Shown one piece after another: positions 1-9,701 of a stretch of 11,086 nt of DNA. Every line of letters starts with the position of its first letter. The first letter of the stretch is position 1. The stretch comes from Oscillospiraceae bacterium (lineage in GTDB: Bacteria > Bacillota > Clostridia > Oscillospirales > Ruminococcaceae), in NCBI GenBank assembly GCA_016295545.1, contig JAEDLA010000024.1:1-11086 (forward strand), in the 5' to 3' direction. Under the pieces are notes generated by a model. The model worked only from the letters and a program-made list of their open reading frames with translations. It was not told where the DNA came from and made no database searches. The position numbers were made by a program, and so were the translations under genes.

Positions 1-34
1 AATTTACAGGAAAACTAACACGGGAGGGTGAAAT

Positions 35-63
35 GCGCTCCGGTCGCTCACCGGCGCTTTTTT
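35..63 (+). terminator. Intrinsic terminator for a convergent gene to the left
   Basis: On the plus strand GCGC (35-38) pairs with GCGC (54-57), and CGGT (41-44) pairs with ACCG (50-53), with a two-base TC bulge at 39-40. Six T follow at 58-63. This is a textbook intrinsic terminator for rightward transcription. The hairpin overlaps the last codons and stop of the ATPase D gene on the other strand, and the T tract is that gene's Lys-Lys codons. Read on the minus strand the hairpin is followed only by ATTTC, so it would end the ATPase operon poorly. No plus-strand gene can be identified from the 30 bases left of it. Confidence 0.7.
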
Positions 64-692
64 GTCAGCACCATATCCTTGACTTTCATAAGTCCGGTAG
101 CGGTACTGCGCTCATTTTCGGAAAGCTTCATGGTGATATATTTAATAGTATCCTCATAGTCCGGAATCATAATATGCTCCAGAGCATTTACACGCCGGCG
201 TGTTTTTTCGATTTCGTCCGCAAGAAGCTGACATGACTTCTCCACCTCAGCAAGCCGCAGCATTTTCGGGAATATCTCACTGAGATACCTTACAGCTTCG
301 TCTAAGTCGCAGGAGGTGAAAGCCGTTCCGTAGGAATATATGTCGCTGGAGTTGTCAGTTTTGAATTTTGTACTGAACACAGGGATATTTACGCTCATAA
401 CGTTTTGTTCGCCGATTTCCAGTTCAAGCTCCTGTTTGGGGAGCATAAGTGCTGTTTCAAGCTGAGCGTTCTGCATGACCGAGCCTGCAACTGCTATATG
501 AGCGTTAGCCTGACGAACGGCAGCCTCAACCTCCTGACGAAGCTGCTGATTCTCACGAACCATGTCCATAAAACGTCTCATCAGCTCGTCACGCTTGTCT
601 TTCAGCAGCTTGTGACCTCTCCTTGCGGAGGCAAGCTTTTTTTTCAGGTTAGTCAGCTCCATTCGGGTGGGATTAACATTTAATCTTGCCAT
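48..692 (-). CDS. ntpD: V/A-type ATPase subunit D (central rotor shaft)
   Basis: The 214-residue product forms, with F, the central shaft turning inside the A3B3 head and linking ATP hydrolysis to the membrane ring. The N-terminus (MARLNVNPTRMELTNLKKKL) is the family signature. Long helical stretches at both ends, rich in Lys, Glu and Leu (about 5-65 and 145-205), fit the antiparallel coiled coil of subunit D. Length is normal (about 205-215). The start has a GGAG about 9 nt upstream, and the gene begins 16 nt after the B stop. It is the last ATPase gene seen. Its 3' end overlaps a terminator facing the other way, so whether the operon continues past the left edge cannot be told. Confidence 0.96.
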   Translation of the reverse strand: MARLNVNPTRMELTNLKKKLASARRGHKLLKDKRDELMRRFMDMVRENQQLRQEVEAAVRQANAHIAVAGSVMQNAQLETALMLPKQELELEIGEQNVMSVNIPVFSTKFKTDNSSDIYSYGTAFTSCDLDEAVRYLSEIFPKMLRLAEVEKSCQLLADEIEKTRRRVNALEHIMIPDYEDTIKYITMKLSENERSTATGLMKVKDMVLTKKRR

Positions 693-708
693 AGCCGTTC
701 ACTCCGTT

Positions 709-2085
709 TCAGTTCTGACCGTCATAGTACTTTTGCAGATATTCCTCGTGGATACGTTTCAGCTCACTGCGTGGGAGAAGCCTGAGCAGCTCCCAGCCGA
801 CGGAGAGAGTTTCCTCAATGCTTCTGTCGTTGTCGAAGCCCTGAGATACGTATTTCTTTTCAAATTCATCGGCAAACTGAGCATAAAGCCTGTCAATAGG
901 CGTAAGTGCAGCTTCACCGAGAACCACCATAAGCTCCTTTGCGTCCTTACCTCTTGCATAGGCAGAGAAAAGCTGATTCATTGTATCGGAGTGGTCTGCT
1001 CTTGTTCTGCCCTCGCCGATACCCTTGTCTTTAAGTCTTGAAAGTGAGGGAAGTACATCAATAGGCGGATTAATGCCCTTTCTGTAAAGGTCACGGGAGA
1101 GGATTATCTGTCCCTCAGTAATATATCCCGTAAGGTCGGGGATAGGGTGAGTTTTGTCGTCCTCCGGCATGGTGAGAATAGGAATCATTGTAATACTTCC
1201 GGAGGAATTTTCCTGTCTGCCGGCTCTTTCATACATGGAGGCAAGGTCTGTGTACATATAACCGGGATAACCTCTGCGTCCGGGAACTTCCTTTCGTGCA
1301 GCCGAAACTTCACGGAGAGCGTCAGCGTAGTTTGTGATATCGGTAAGGATAACAAGTACGTGCATATTCTTCTCAAAGGCAAGGTATTCTGCCGCTGTAA
1401 GAGCCATTTTCGGGGTAGCAAGTCTTTCTATAGCTGAATCGTTGGCAAGATTTATAAACAGAACAGTCCTGTCAAGAGCGCCTGTACTGCGGAAGCTGTT
1501 GATGAAGTATTCCGATTCCTCAAAGGTAATGCCCATAGCCGCAAAAACAACGGCAAAAGGCTCGTCACTGCCGGGAACCTTAGCCTGACGTGCTATCTGA
1601 GCCGCAAGGTTAGCATGGGGCAGACCGCTTGCTGAGAATATAGGCAGCTTCTGACCTCTTACAAGGGTATTCAGACCGTCAATAGCCGAAACTCCCGTCT
1701 GTATGAACTCCTGAGGATATTTTCTTGCAACAGGGTTAATAGGCAGACCGTTAACGTCCATTCGCATATCAGGAATTATCTCCGGTCCGTCATCGATAGG
1801 ATTTCCAAGACCGTCAAAGACTCTGCCAAGCATATCTTCGGAAACCCCAAGCTCCATCTGATGACCGGAAAAGACAACGCTGCTTTCCTGTAAATTTATT
1901 CCGGCAGCATTTTCAAAAAGCTGAACGAGAGCGTTTGTACCGTCGATCTCCAGTACACGGCAACGCCTTTTTTCACCGTTGGTGAGCCTTATCTCTGCCA
2001 TTTCATTGTAGCTTACATTTTCCACGTCCTTGACCAGAAGCAGAGGACCTGCAGCTTCTTCAATAGTTCTGTATTCTCTTGGCAT
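709..2085 (-). CDS. ntpB: V/A-type ATPase subunit B (non-catalytic head subunit)
   Basis: The 458-residue product alternates with A in the A3B3 head. A beta-barrel N-terminal domain (about 1-75) is followed by a nucleotide-binding fold in which the P-loop is degenerate (SASGLPH, 151-157), as expected for the non-catalytic subunit. The conserved [15 protein letters not shown] stretch carries Arg350, which matches by position the arginine finger that B contributes to the catalytic A site in E. hirae. The [14 protein letters not shown] segment (268-281) is also typical. The start ATG overlaps the stop of subunit A by one base (TGATG), and an AGGAGG lies 8 nt upstream inside the A gene, so the two are translationally coupled. 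Length is normal. Confidence 0.98.
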   Translation of the reverse strand: MPREYRTIEEAAGPLLLVKDVENVSYNEMAEIRLTNGEKRRCRVLEIDGTNALVQLFENAAGINLQESSVVFSGHQMELGVSEDMLGRVFDGLGNPIDDGPEIIPDMRMDVNGLPINPVARKYPQEFIQTGVSAIDGLNTLVRGQKLPIFSASGLPHANLAAQIARQAKVPGSDEPFAVVFAAMGITFEESEYFINSFRSTGALDRTVLFINLANDSAIERLATPKMALTAAEYLAFEKNMHVLVILTDITNYADALREVSAARKEVPGRRGYPGYMYTDLASMYERAGRQENSSGSITMIPILTMPEDDKTHPIPDLTGYITEGQIILSRDLYRKGINPPIDVLPSLSRLKDKGIGEGRTRADHSDTMNQLFSAYARGKDAKELMVVLGEAALTPIDRLYAQFADEFEKKYVSQGFDNDRSIEETLSVGWELLRLLPRSELKRIHEEYLQKYYDGQN

Positions 2086-3854
2086 CAGATTTCCTCCTTT
2101 CTGACAGTACTGTCAGTTGAGTTTGAGATTTCCCTGCGGAGCTTTTTGTACTCCTCATCGATTTCGCTTTCGGGAATATATTTGAAACGTCCTATTTTTT
2201 CACGTACAGGAAGATTTGAAAGCTCCTCCACGTCAGCTCCCTTTTCAGAAGCGGCACAGGCTTCGTCATGGAAAGCAAGGATAAGCTTTATCATATAAAG
2301 CTGCTTTTTCAGGCTGGTATAGGTATCAACTTCATGGAAAGCAAGCTGGTGGAGAAAGTCCTCACGTATAGAACGGGCAGTCTCCATTTTCAGTCTGTCT
2401 CCGGGAGAAAGAGCGTCCATACCGATAAGCTTTACGATTTCTTTCAGCTCCGATTCATCATGGAGCAGCTCCATAAAGCGTCCACGAAGCTTCATCCAGT
2501 CGGGAGAGACGTTTTCCCTGTACCAGTCAGCAAGCATATCTGCATAGAGCGAATAGCTTGTAAGCCAGTTTATAGCCGGAAAGTGTCTCTGATAAGCAAG
2601 GCTGGAATCAAGTCCCCAGAAAACCTTTACAATACGCAGAGTTGCCTGAGAAACAGGCTCGGAGATGTCTCCTCCGGGAGGTGAAACTGCTCCGATAACG
2701 GAGAGTGCTCCCTCTCTGCCCTCAGTGCCCTTGGAAATAACTCTGCCGGCACGTTCATAGAACTGAGCAAGGCGGCTGCCGAGATAGGCAGGATAACCCT
2801 CCTCACCGGGCATTTCCTCAAGACGTCCTGACATTTCACGGAGAGCCTCAGCCCAGCGTGATGTGGAATCAGCCATAAGAGCAACTGAATAGCCCATATC
2901 CCTGAAATATTCCGCAATGGTGATACCTGTATAGACAGAAGCTTCACGGGCGGCAACAGGCATATCTGAGGTGTTGGCGATAAGGACAGTACGCTCCATA
3001 AGTGACTTTCCTGTGTTGGGATCGATAAGCTCAGGAAATTCGTTGAGAACGTCAGTCATTTCGTTTCCACGTTCGCCGCAGCCTATATAAACGATAATGT
3101 CAGCCTCCGCCCACTTGGCAAGCTGGTGCTGAGTAACAGTTTTTCCGCTGCCGAAAGGTCCGGGAATAGCCGCAACACCGCCCTTTGCAATAGGGAACAG
3201 GCAGTCGATAACACGCTGACCGGTAACAAGAGGCTTATCCGGAGAAAGCTTTTTCGCATAAGGTCTGCCACGGCGTACAGGCCATTTCTGCATAAGGGAC
3301 AGCTTTACCTCGCCCTTTTCCGTTTCAAGGACGCAGACTGTGTCGGTAACATGAAATTCTCCGGCGGAAACGGACTTTACAGTACCGCTTACACCGTTGG
3401 GAACCATGATTTTATGGAGAACTATATCTGTTTCGGGAACAGTTCCGATAACGTCACCGGAAGTTACCTTGTCGCCCTCGCTGACAGAGGGAGTAAAGCT
3501 CCACAGCCTGTCACGCTTCAGTGAGGGAACCTCGATACCACGTTTGAGAAAGCTGCCGGAGACTTTTCTTATATCGTCAAGAGGACGCTGTATTCCGTCA
3601 AAGATACTGCCGATAAGACCGGGACCAAGCTCGGCGCTCATAGGCTCACCGACGGACTCGACCTCCTCACCCGTGCCAAGACCGGAGGTTTCCTCGTAAA
3701 CCTGAACGGAGGCTCTGTCACCGTGCATTTCGATTATTTCGCCGATAAGACGCTGCTTGCTGACACGAACCACGTCAAACATATTAGCGTCACGCATACC
3801 CTCTGCAACAACGAGAGGACCTGATATTTTAACTATTTTACCAATACTGCTCAT
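2085..3854 (-). CDS. ntpA: V/A-type ATPase catalytic subunit A
   Basis: The 589-residue product is the ATP-hydrolysing head subunit. Walker A is GPFGSGKT at 232-239, with Lys238 in the same position as in E. hirae NtpA. GERGNE at 260-265 holds the catalytic Glu261 and Arg262. The bulge or non-homologous region specific to A subunits lies at about 110-190 (from [10 protein letters not shown] onward). The C-terminal helical domain (about 440-589) is complete. The start chosen ([16 protein letters not shown]) fits the family. Its best upstream purine stretch, GAGG, is about 12 nt away, slightly long. The gap to F is 20 nt, and the stop overlaps the start of B by one base. No key residue is missing, so an active enzyme is expected. 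Confidence 0.99.
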   Translation of the reverse strand: MSSIGKIVKISGPLVVAEGMRDANMFDVVRVSKQRLIGEIIEMHGDRASVQVYEETSGLGTGEEVESVGEPMSAELGPGLIGSIFDGIQRPLDDIRKVSGSFLKRGIEVPSLKRDRLWSFTPSVSEGDKVTSGDVIGTVPETDIVLHKIMVPNGVSGTVKSVSAGEFHVTDTVCVLETEKGEVKLSLMQKWPVRRGRPYAKKLSPDKPLVTGQRVIDCLFPIAKGGVAAIPGPFGSGKTVTQHQLAKWAEADIIVYIGCGERGNEMTDVLNEFPELIDPNTGKSLMERTVLIANTSDMPVAAREASVYTGITIAEYFRDMGYSVALMADSTSRWAEALREMSGRLEEMPGEEGYPAYLGSRLAQFYERAGRVISKGTEGREGALSVIGAVSPPGGDISEPVSQATLRIVKVFWGLDSSLAYQRHFPAINWLTSYSLYADMLADWYRENVSPDWMKLRGRFMELLHDESELKEIVKLIGMDALSPGDRLKMETARSIREDFLHQLAFHEVDTYTSLKKQLYMIKLILAFHDEACAASEKGADVEELSNLPVREKIGRFKYIPESEIDEEYKKLRREISNSTDSTVRKEEI

Positions 3855-3874
3855 CTGGTAACGATACCTCTTTT

Positions 3875-4186
3875 CTAACTTAGTATATCCGAGCCTACGG
3901 CTTTTTCAACGGCTTCGTGGAGATTTCTCATTCCGTCACCTGTATTTCCGGTTATTCCGGGAATAAGGATTATTGCAGGCAGCCGTGAATTTCTGTATCT
4001 GCCGATAGTTTCCTGAACTCCGGCAGCCGCTGCTTCGGTGATATATATAACAGCAAATCCGTTCTGCGCAAGCTTCGGGATAAGCCTGGATACTTTTTCC
4101 GGCTGTGTTTCGTGAAAAACCGAAAGACCGAGAGCCGCAAAGCCGGAAACGCTCTCACGGTCGCCGATTACAGCAGCTTTATACAT
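3875..4186 (-). CDS. ntpG: V/A-type ATPase subunit F (central stalk)
   Basis: The small 103-residue protein binds subunit D in the rotor shaft. The N-terminus [20 protein letters not shown] shows the IGD..SV.GF.ALG pattern of the family, followed by a Rossmann-like alternation of strands and helices and by IIPKL-, VIYITE- and IILIPG-type strands. The length is typical (about 100-105). It overlaps the end of the C gene by 8 nt, and an AAGGA about 12 nt upstream lies inside C. E. hirae calls this gene ntpG; other systems call it atpF, ahaF or vatF. Confidence 0.94.
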   Translation of the reverse strand: MYKAAVIGDRESVSGFAALGLSVFHETQPEKVSRLIPKLAQNGFAVIYITEAAAAGVQETIGRYRNSRLPAIILIPGITGNTGDGMRNLHEAVEKAVGSDILS

Positions 4187-5147
4187 AGAGCCGTCTCATC
4201 CTTTCCGTAATTGTTTCAGGTGAAGCTCCGCAGCTCCGGCAGACAAGAAGAATACGGAGATTTTTAATCTCTGTTTCCTTTGCTATAAAGTAGGCTGCCA
4301 GCGGTTCAATGCCGAAAGCCTTTGTTTTTGCAGATTCCGCAAGCTCCATAACAGCGTCGTCGCACCACTTTTCAAAGGCGGCAGGAGAGCGTGAAAGACA
4401 GTCCGCAGCTTCGCTCCACTGAGTATCACCCAGCCAGCTGATAAAGGAATCAGTGCCTTTCATAGCTTCACGGACAAGAGTAGTCCTGTCAAGCTCCGGA
4501 CTGCCGCATACAGCTGTTTCAAGGAAGCTCTGAGATTTTTTCATAATGCTGCACCGGTATGCTGTTTTAATGTCGCAGCAGACCGTGACAAGCTGTGCAT
4601 ACTCCGTCATAAAGCCGCTTTTCAGCCTTTCAGCTTCTTCCTGCATAGCTCTGAGAGCCGCAGTATCAAGAACAGCCTCTGCAAGCTGACCGTCAAGGCT
4701 TTCCGTCAGTATTCCGTAGGCTTCGGCGGCAGCTTCTGTCATATAGTCAGGCAGCATATCAAACTGCTTAGAAGCAACTACAGAGGGCAGCTCAGCTAAA
4801 TTCAGGGAAGTAGGCTTTATAAAGAGCCTTTCCGGTTCAGTATTCATTATAAGAGCTTTCAGTGCCGCTTTCAGGTTGTGAAAATTATTTCTGTAAAGAA
4901 GTATTTCAAGCTCACGGTCATGGGGAGCGTAATTGCTGAGAAAGTCCCATGTTTCGCCGGATTCGGCTTCAAGGGCGCTTAATATCTCCTCACTGCTGCC
5001 CGCTGTATTTCTGCCTGTAGAAGCAAGAATATCCCGAAGCTCGCTGTCGTTTTCAGCGGCAGTCATTCTGACTATATCCTGCTGAGTAAGGAGCATACCC
5101 TCAAGAGCACGTACAGCGCCTACAGCACTTGCAAATTCGGTACTCAT
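4179..5147 (-). CDS. ntpC: V/A-type ATPase subunit C (d-type connector to the c-ring)
   Basis: This 322-residue protein should be the funnel-shaped subunit that seats the D-F shaft on the membrane ring. The sequence is almost all helical and weakly conserved, as in this family. Supports are the N-terminal SAVGAVRALEGMLLTQQDI segment, the RNNFHNLKAALKALI segment near residue 100, and the C-terminal AKETEIKNLRILLVCR stretch. I place the start at the ATG at 5147, with AGAGGTGA just upstream. The reading frame is open to a TTG at 5162, which would add five residues and overlap the E gene, but that position lacks good SD spacing. The stop overlaps F by 8 nt, and E ends 4 nt before this start. Length resembles the Thermus homologue. 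Confidence 0.93.
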   Translation of the reverse strand: MSTEFASAVGAVRALEGMLLTQQDIVRMTAAENDSELRDILASTGRNTAGSSEEILSALEAESGETWDFLSNYAPHDRELEILLYRNNFHNLKAALKALIMNTEPERLFIKPTSLNLAELPSVVASKQFDMLPDYMTEAAAEAYGILTESLDGQLAEAVLDTAALRAMQEEAERLKSGFMTEYAQLVTVCCDIKTAYRCSIMKKSQSFLETAVCGSPELDRTTLVREAMKGTDSFISWLGDTQWSEAADCLSRSPAAFEKWCDDAVMELAESAKTKAFGIEPLAAYFIAKETEIKNLRILLVCRSCGASPETITERMRRLYV

Positions 5148-5151
5148 AGGC

Positions 5152-5748
5152 TCACCTCTCAAACATTACAGCCGCCGCCGTATCTCTGATATTGTTTTTT
5201 TCAGCTTCGGCAATTGCCCTGAAAGAGCAGTTTTCCGAGATATTTCCGTATCTTAGAATAAATCCGTCAGCAATGTCAGCCGGTTCGGGAGATATTTCAA
5301 TAGTGCTTCCCCTTGTTTCAGCAAGGACATTCAGGCTCTTTTCAAAGCCGGAGGGCAGCCGTGAAAGGTCTTTTTTACCGAAGTAAAGCACTCCGGAGCC
5401 TTTTCTCATGTATTTTTCAGCAAGTCTGAGAATAACTGCAAAATACTCATCGTCAGGCAGTGAAGCAACCTTTTCAAGAGCTGTTTCAGCCGCTTTGTCA
5501 ATGCATTCTATCCTGCAGCGGAGAAGCTCTCTTTTCATCTCAGAATCAATGGAATTACAGGAGCTTTCATATTTAAAAGAGCAGTTCTTTCTGCACCTTT
5601 CCAGAACAGCGTCATAGGCTGACTGTGCTTTTTTTTCGCCCTCAGAGCGTATTGAAGCGCTTTTTTGCTCAGCCTGACTGACTATTGAACCGGCGGTTTG
5701 CTTTGCCTGAGCTTCAATGGTGCTGAGAATTTTGTCAAGTCCCGGCAT
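5152..5748 (-). CDS. ntpE: V/A-type ATPase subunit E (peripheral stalk)
   Basis: The 198-residue product pairs with the G/H subunit to form the peripheral stalk holding the A3B3 head still. The N-terminal half (about 1-95) is a long charged helix rich in Ala, Lys, Glu and Ser, which would form the coiled coil. The C-terminal globular part ends with GFILRYGNISENCSF (about 161-175), a hallmark of the family, normally seen as G.....G.IEENCSF. The start follows GGGAGGAA by about 7 nt. The gap to K is 35 nt, the largest in the operon, and no hairpin or promoter is evident in it. Several cysteines in the helical arm are unusual, but I draw no conclusion from them. Confidence 0.95.
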   Translation of the reverse strand: MPGLDKILSTIEAQAKQTAGSIVSQAEQKSASIRSEGEKKAQSAYDAVLERCRKNCSFKYESSCNSIDSEMKRELLRCRIECIDKAAETALEKVASLPDDEYFAVILRLAEKYMRKGSGVLYFGKKDLSRLPSGFEKSLNVLAETRGSTIEISPEPADIADGFILRYGNISENCSFRAIAEAEKNNIRDTAAAVMFER

Positions 5749-5783
5749 ATACAGTTCCTCCCTTTCGTGAAATTTTCTGCAAA

Positions 5784-8226
<2,443 letters not shown>

Positions 8227-8256
8227 ATATTACATCACATCCTTTCCGGGTTATGA

Positions 8257-8568
8257 CTATCCGAACAGAAGATTAATAAGTGCGTCAACAGTTTTGTCCT
8301 TGTTTTTGTCAGCGGCTGAATAAAGCTCAGCCTTGTCCGCCGAGAATTTTTCGGCAGCCTTTCGCCTGTATTCATCGATACGAAGCTCATTTTCCGACTG
8401 AAGCCTTTCAGCTTCCTGTTCAGCTTCAGCAGTTTTTTTCCTTACAGCTTCTTCGGCGGAGCTTTCAGCGTCAGCAATGATTTTTTTGCTTGTCGCCTTT
8501 GCCTCAGCAATAAGGCTGTCAGAGGCTGATTCGGCTGAGAGTACCTTTTTTACTGTATCAGAAACCAT
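8257..8568 (-). CDS. ntpF: V/A-type ATPase peripheral stalk subunit G/H
   Basis: The 103-residue protein is nearly all charged helix (long runs of Ala, Glu, Lys, with repeated AEA and EAE patterns), with LINLLFG at the C-terminus. That composition, its length, and its place directly before subunit I identify it as the small coiled-coil stalk subunit that partners E. Sequence alone is low-complexity, so position carries much of the call. It is the first gene of the operon. An AAAGGAG lies about 9 nt before the ATG. That SD is part of a predicted stem with upstream leader sequence (see the leader entry), so translation of this first gene could be controlled. The family is called NtpF in E. hirae and AhaH in archaea. 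Confidence 0.9.
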   Translation of the reverse strand: MVSDTVKKVLSAESASDSLIAEAKATSKKIIADAESSAEEAVRKKTAEAEQEAERLQSENELRIDEYRRKAAEKFSADKAELYSAADKNKDKTVDALINLLFG

Positions 8569-8579
8569 ATAAAATCACT

Positions 8580-8641
8580 CCTTTCTGCGTGAGCAAGGCT
8601 TCTGCAAAACAGAAAGGGAGCTATCTCTACAGACAGCTCCC
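8580..8641 (-). promoter_or_regulatory. ATPase operon leader: strong hairpin plus SD-covering stem
   Basis: In the operon's leader, read on the minus strand, GGGAGCTGTCT (8641-8631) pairs with AGATAGCTCCC (8626-8616), an 11-bp stem with a GTAG tetraloop and one G-U pair. It is followed by TTTCTGTTTTG, a broken U tract that could act as a weak terminator. Directly after, CCTTTCTG (8617-8610) is complementary to CAGAAAGG (8587-8580), and the AAAGG in the second arm is part of the SD of the first gene. The two stems share bases 8616-8617, so they compete at their boundary. This could be an attenuator or translational switch, or simply an RNA-stabilising hairpin. The pairing is seen in the sequence; regulation is inferred. 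Confidence 0.5.
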
Positions 8642-8667
8642 AAAAATGATATTCAGAATTTGCCTAA

Positions 8668-8696
8668 ATAATAACATATTTCGGGGCTGTTGTCAA
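8668..8696 (-). promoter_or_regulatory. Promoter of the V/A-type ATPase operon
   Basis: On the minus strand TTGACA (8696-8691) is followed after 17 nt by TATTAT (8673-8668). This gives a predicted start near 8661 and a leader of about 93 nt before the first ATG. A perfect -35 with optimal spacing indicates a housekeeping sigma factor. No other convincing promoter for the operon is seen closer to the gene. Confidence 0.75.
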
Positions 8697-8721
8697 GCGC
8701 CGTGAGATAACTTTGTCAGAA

Positions 8722-8749
8722 TAGACAACACTTTTCAACCTGTTATAAT
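8722..8749 (+). promoter_or_regulatory. Possible divergent promoter
   Basis: TAGACA (8722-8727), a 16-nt spacer and TATAAT (8744-8749), with TG one base before the -10, form a plausible rightward promoter with a start near 8756. Its -35 lies 25 bp from the -35 of the ATPase promoter on the other strand, so the two would be divergent. No normal gene follows, only a 30-codon frame at 8853-8945 and then the stronger RNA promoter at 8964. It may be spurious in this AT-rich stretch. Confidence 0.35.
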
Positions 8750-8779
8750 CCCTTTTTGCCAAATAGGACTGTTCAGTTT

Positions 8780-8803
8780 ATTCTGCATTATTTTGTGCAG
8801 AAT
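8780..8803. repeat. 8-bp perfect inverted repeat
   Basis: ATTCTGCA (8780-8787) and TGCAGAAT (8796-8803) are separated by 8 bases. No T run follows in either direction, so it is not an ordinary terminator. Its place in the control region between the divergent promoters and the RNA promoter would suit an operator, but no regulator is identifiable. Confidence 0.45.
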
Positions 8804-8879
8804 CAAAACCATTATCTGCGGAAATAGTATCCATTGAAAGCAGTCATTTTATATGTTGTACTTTGAAAATCAAAGAGAG

Positions 8880-8923
8880 TTGTGCAATGTGCTTAATAAA
8901 TTTCTGCGTAATTGTGCGATGTG
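8880..8923 (+). repeat. Imperfect 12-bp direct repeat upstream of the RNA promoter
   Basis: TTGTGCAATGTG (8880-8891) recurs as TTGTGCGATGTG (8912-8923), with 11 of 12 bases alike and 32 bp (about three helical turns) from start to start. It lies 41 bp upstream of the -35 of the RNA promoter at 8964. Helical phasing and location would suit an activator or repressor site; this is inference only. A 30-codon open frame (8853-8945, ATG start, no clear SD) runs across both copies. I do not call it as a gene. Confidence 0.4.
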
Positions 8924-8963
8924 TAAAAATAATAAAAATCCCTGATATTTTTTCAGAAAACTA

Positions 8964-8992
8964 TTGACATTTCATAAAAGCTGTGGTATTAT
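8964..8992 (+). promoter_or_regulatory. Strong extended -10 promoter for the structured RNA
   Basis: TTGACA (8964-8969), a 17-nt spacer and TATTAT (8987-8992), with TGG directly before the -10, make a near-consensus extended -10 promoter. The start is expected near 8999. The -35, spacing and -10 hexamer are identical to those of the ATPase promoter on the other strand. A TATAAT at 8992-8997 overlaps but would give a 22-nt spacer, so I prefer TATTAT. Confidence 0.8.
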
Positions 8993-9018
8993 ATAATCAA
9001 GGAAAGGGAAGAAGGTTA

Positions 9019-9057
9019 ATGAAAAGCCGGTGCAGATGTTTCCGGCAGGTACCTTAA
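9019..9057 (+). CDS. Possible 12-codon leader-type ORF
   Basis: ATG at 9019 follows GAAGG by 3 nt and opens MKSRCRCFRQVP, ending at TAA 9055-9057. It starts about 20 nt into the predicted transcript, and its codons 3-9 coincide with the GCCGG/CCGGC hairpin, the arrangement of a leader peptide. SD spacing is short, and there is no downstream gene to attenuate, so it may simply be chance in a non-coding RNA. Confidence 0.2.
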   Translation: MKSRCRCFRQVP

Positions 9058-9134
9058 CTTGATTCCGAGCTGCATTTACTTGGCTTGAGCTTCGCTCAAT
9101 GTAAATGAAACCAGCGGAAAGGTGTGTGAGTCCA

Positions 9135-9185
9135 GTGGAAGAAAGTATCGAGCAGCAGCGTGAAGCCGGCGGGCTCGCTGTATAA
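9135..9185 (+). CDS. Possible 16-codon ORF, GTG start
   Basis: GTG at 9135 in the first repeat copy opens a frame of 16 codons (begins VEESIEQQREAGG, ends at TAA 9183-9185), preceded by AAAGGTGTGTGAG. A stable stem at 9156-9180 lies inside it. Translation is possible but unsupported by any recognised peptide family, so this is most likely part of the structured RNA. Confidence 0.15.
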   Translation: MEESIEQQREAGGLAV

Positions 9186-9579
9186 TTAGTTTATTTTGTG
9201 GGATTCAGCGCAGCATTGACTGCTTCAATCCATTAAGTGAATTTTTGAGAGAAATTAATTATAGGGCTGACGTAAATCGCTGCACAGGACTTCGGCTTCG
9301 TGATCTAAACTCTTATTTGGATACAGGATTATCTGAAATTTCGACAATGAGTCTTTAGATATATTAAGCCACAAAATTTAAAGTAAAGGTTGAGTCCAAT
9401 GAGATAATTACTTTTGATTCCTTGTTTATTAAACTGAAAAGGTGGTACCAATGGAGAAATAATTCCATTTCTGAAAGCCATGCTGCTTTCAGCAGATTTA
9501 GTAAAACTTTGATGAAAAGGTGAGACCAATGGCTGCTTTTTAGGACGCATTACTTATCATAACGAAGGAATGTGATACT

Positions 9580-9612
9580 ATGAAAGATTTCAGGTTTAAA
9601 CTTAAAGAATAA
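9580..9612 (+). CDS. Possible 10-codon ORF
   Basis: ATG at 9580 follows AAGGA (9565-9569) by 10 nt and opens MKDFRFKLKE, ending at TAA 9610-9612. It coincides with the fifth repeat copy. The stretch also contains an ATG-TGA start-stop at 9570-9575. It is too short to assess coding potential. Confidence 0.2.
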   Translation: MKDFRFKLKE

Positions 9613-9701
9613 TCTGAAAGGGTGAGTCCACAGGGTAATTTTGCTAAGTGATGAAAGTCGCTTAAAATTTCAACGATTAAACTTACAATTGAATAAAAAA
9701 T

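Larger units (their letters stand above)
9116..9634 (+). repeat. Six dispersed copies of an SD-like/start-codon element
   Basis: An element close to AAAGGTGAGTCCAATGG recurs, with 13-nt cores at 9126-9138, 9390-9402, 9442-9454, 9520-9532, 9572-9583 (one base shorter) and 9622-9634. Distances between successive copies from the second on are 52, 78, 52 and 50 nt. The cores read GTGAGTCCAGTGG, TTGAGTCCAATGA, GTGGTACCAATGG, GTGAGACCAATGG, GTGATACTATGA and GTGAGTCCACAGG. Each is preceded by an A-rich run and GG. AGGTGA is complementary to the 16S 3' tail and sits about 5 nt before ATG. Short frames follow: M-R-stop (9399), M-E-K-stop (9451), M-A-A-F-stop (9529), ten codons (9580), and a GTG frame of 16 codons (9135). 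The last copy has CAG in place of the start. In copies three and four the ATGG is itself within a predicted stem. Confidence 0.6.

Noticed and set aside
33..236. 67-codon plus-strand frame at the left edge with a GGAGGG-like sequence before its ATG
   Set aside because: It is antisense to the conserved subunit D gene and contains an intrinsic terminator in its first codons.
5148..5162. Upstream TTG start for ATPase subunit C
   Set aside because: ATG at 5147 has AGAGGTGA at proper spacing and avoids overlapping the E gene.
8992..8997. TATAAT as the -10 of the RNA promoter
   Set aside because: It lies 22 nt from the TTGACA. TATTAT five bases earlier gives a 17-nt spacer and an extended TGG, so it is the better choice.
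9001..9180. Cobalamin-riboswitch-like look of the 5' part of the RNA (AGCCGGTG near 9025, AGTCCAGTGG near 9130, GAAGCCGG near 9162)
   Set aside because: The conserved cobalamin core (GCCACTG and the ending before CCTGCC) is absent or out of order, and no downstream gene follows for it to control.
9329..9550. 73-codon minus-strand frame opposite the RNA
   Set aside because: No SD, no recognisable domain, and it runs against a strong plus-strand promoter and terminator. Its sequence is the complement of the repeat-bearing stretch.
9380..9640. CRISPR array suggested by short repeats at roughly 50-nt intervals
   Set aside because: Repeats are only 13-17 nt, diverge between copies, have uneven spacing (50-78 nt), carry start-like signals, and no cas gene is present.
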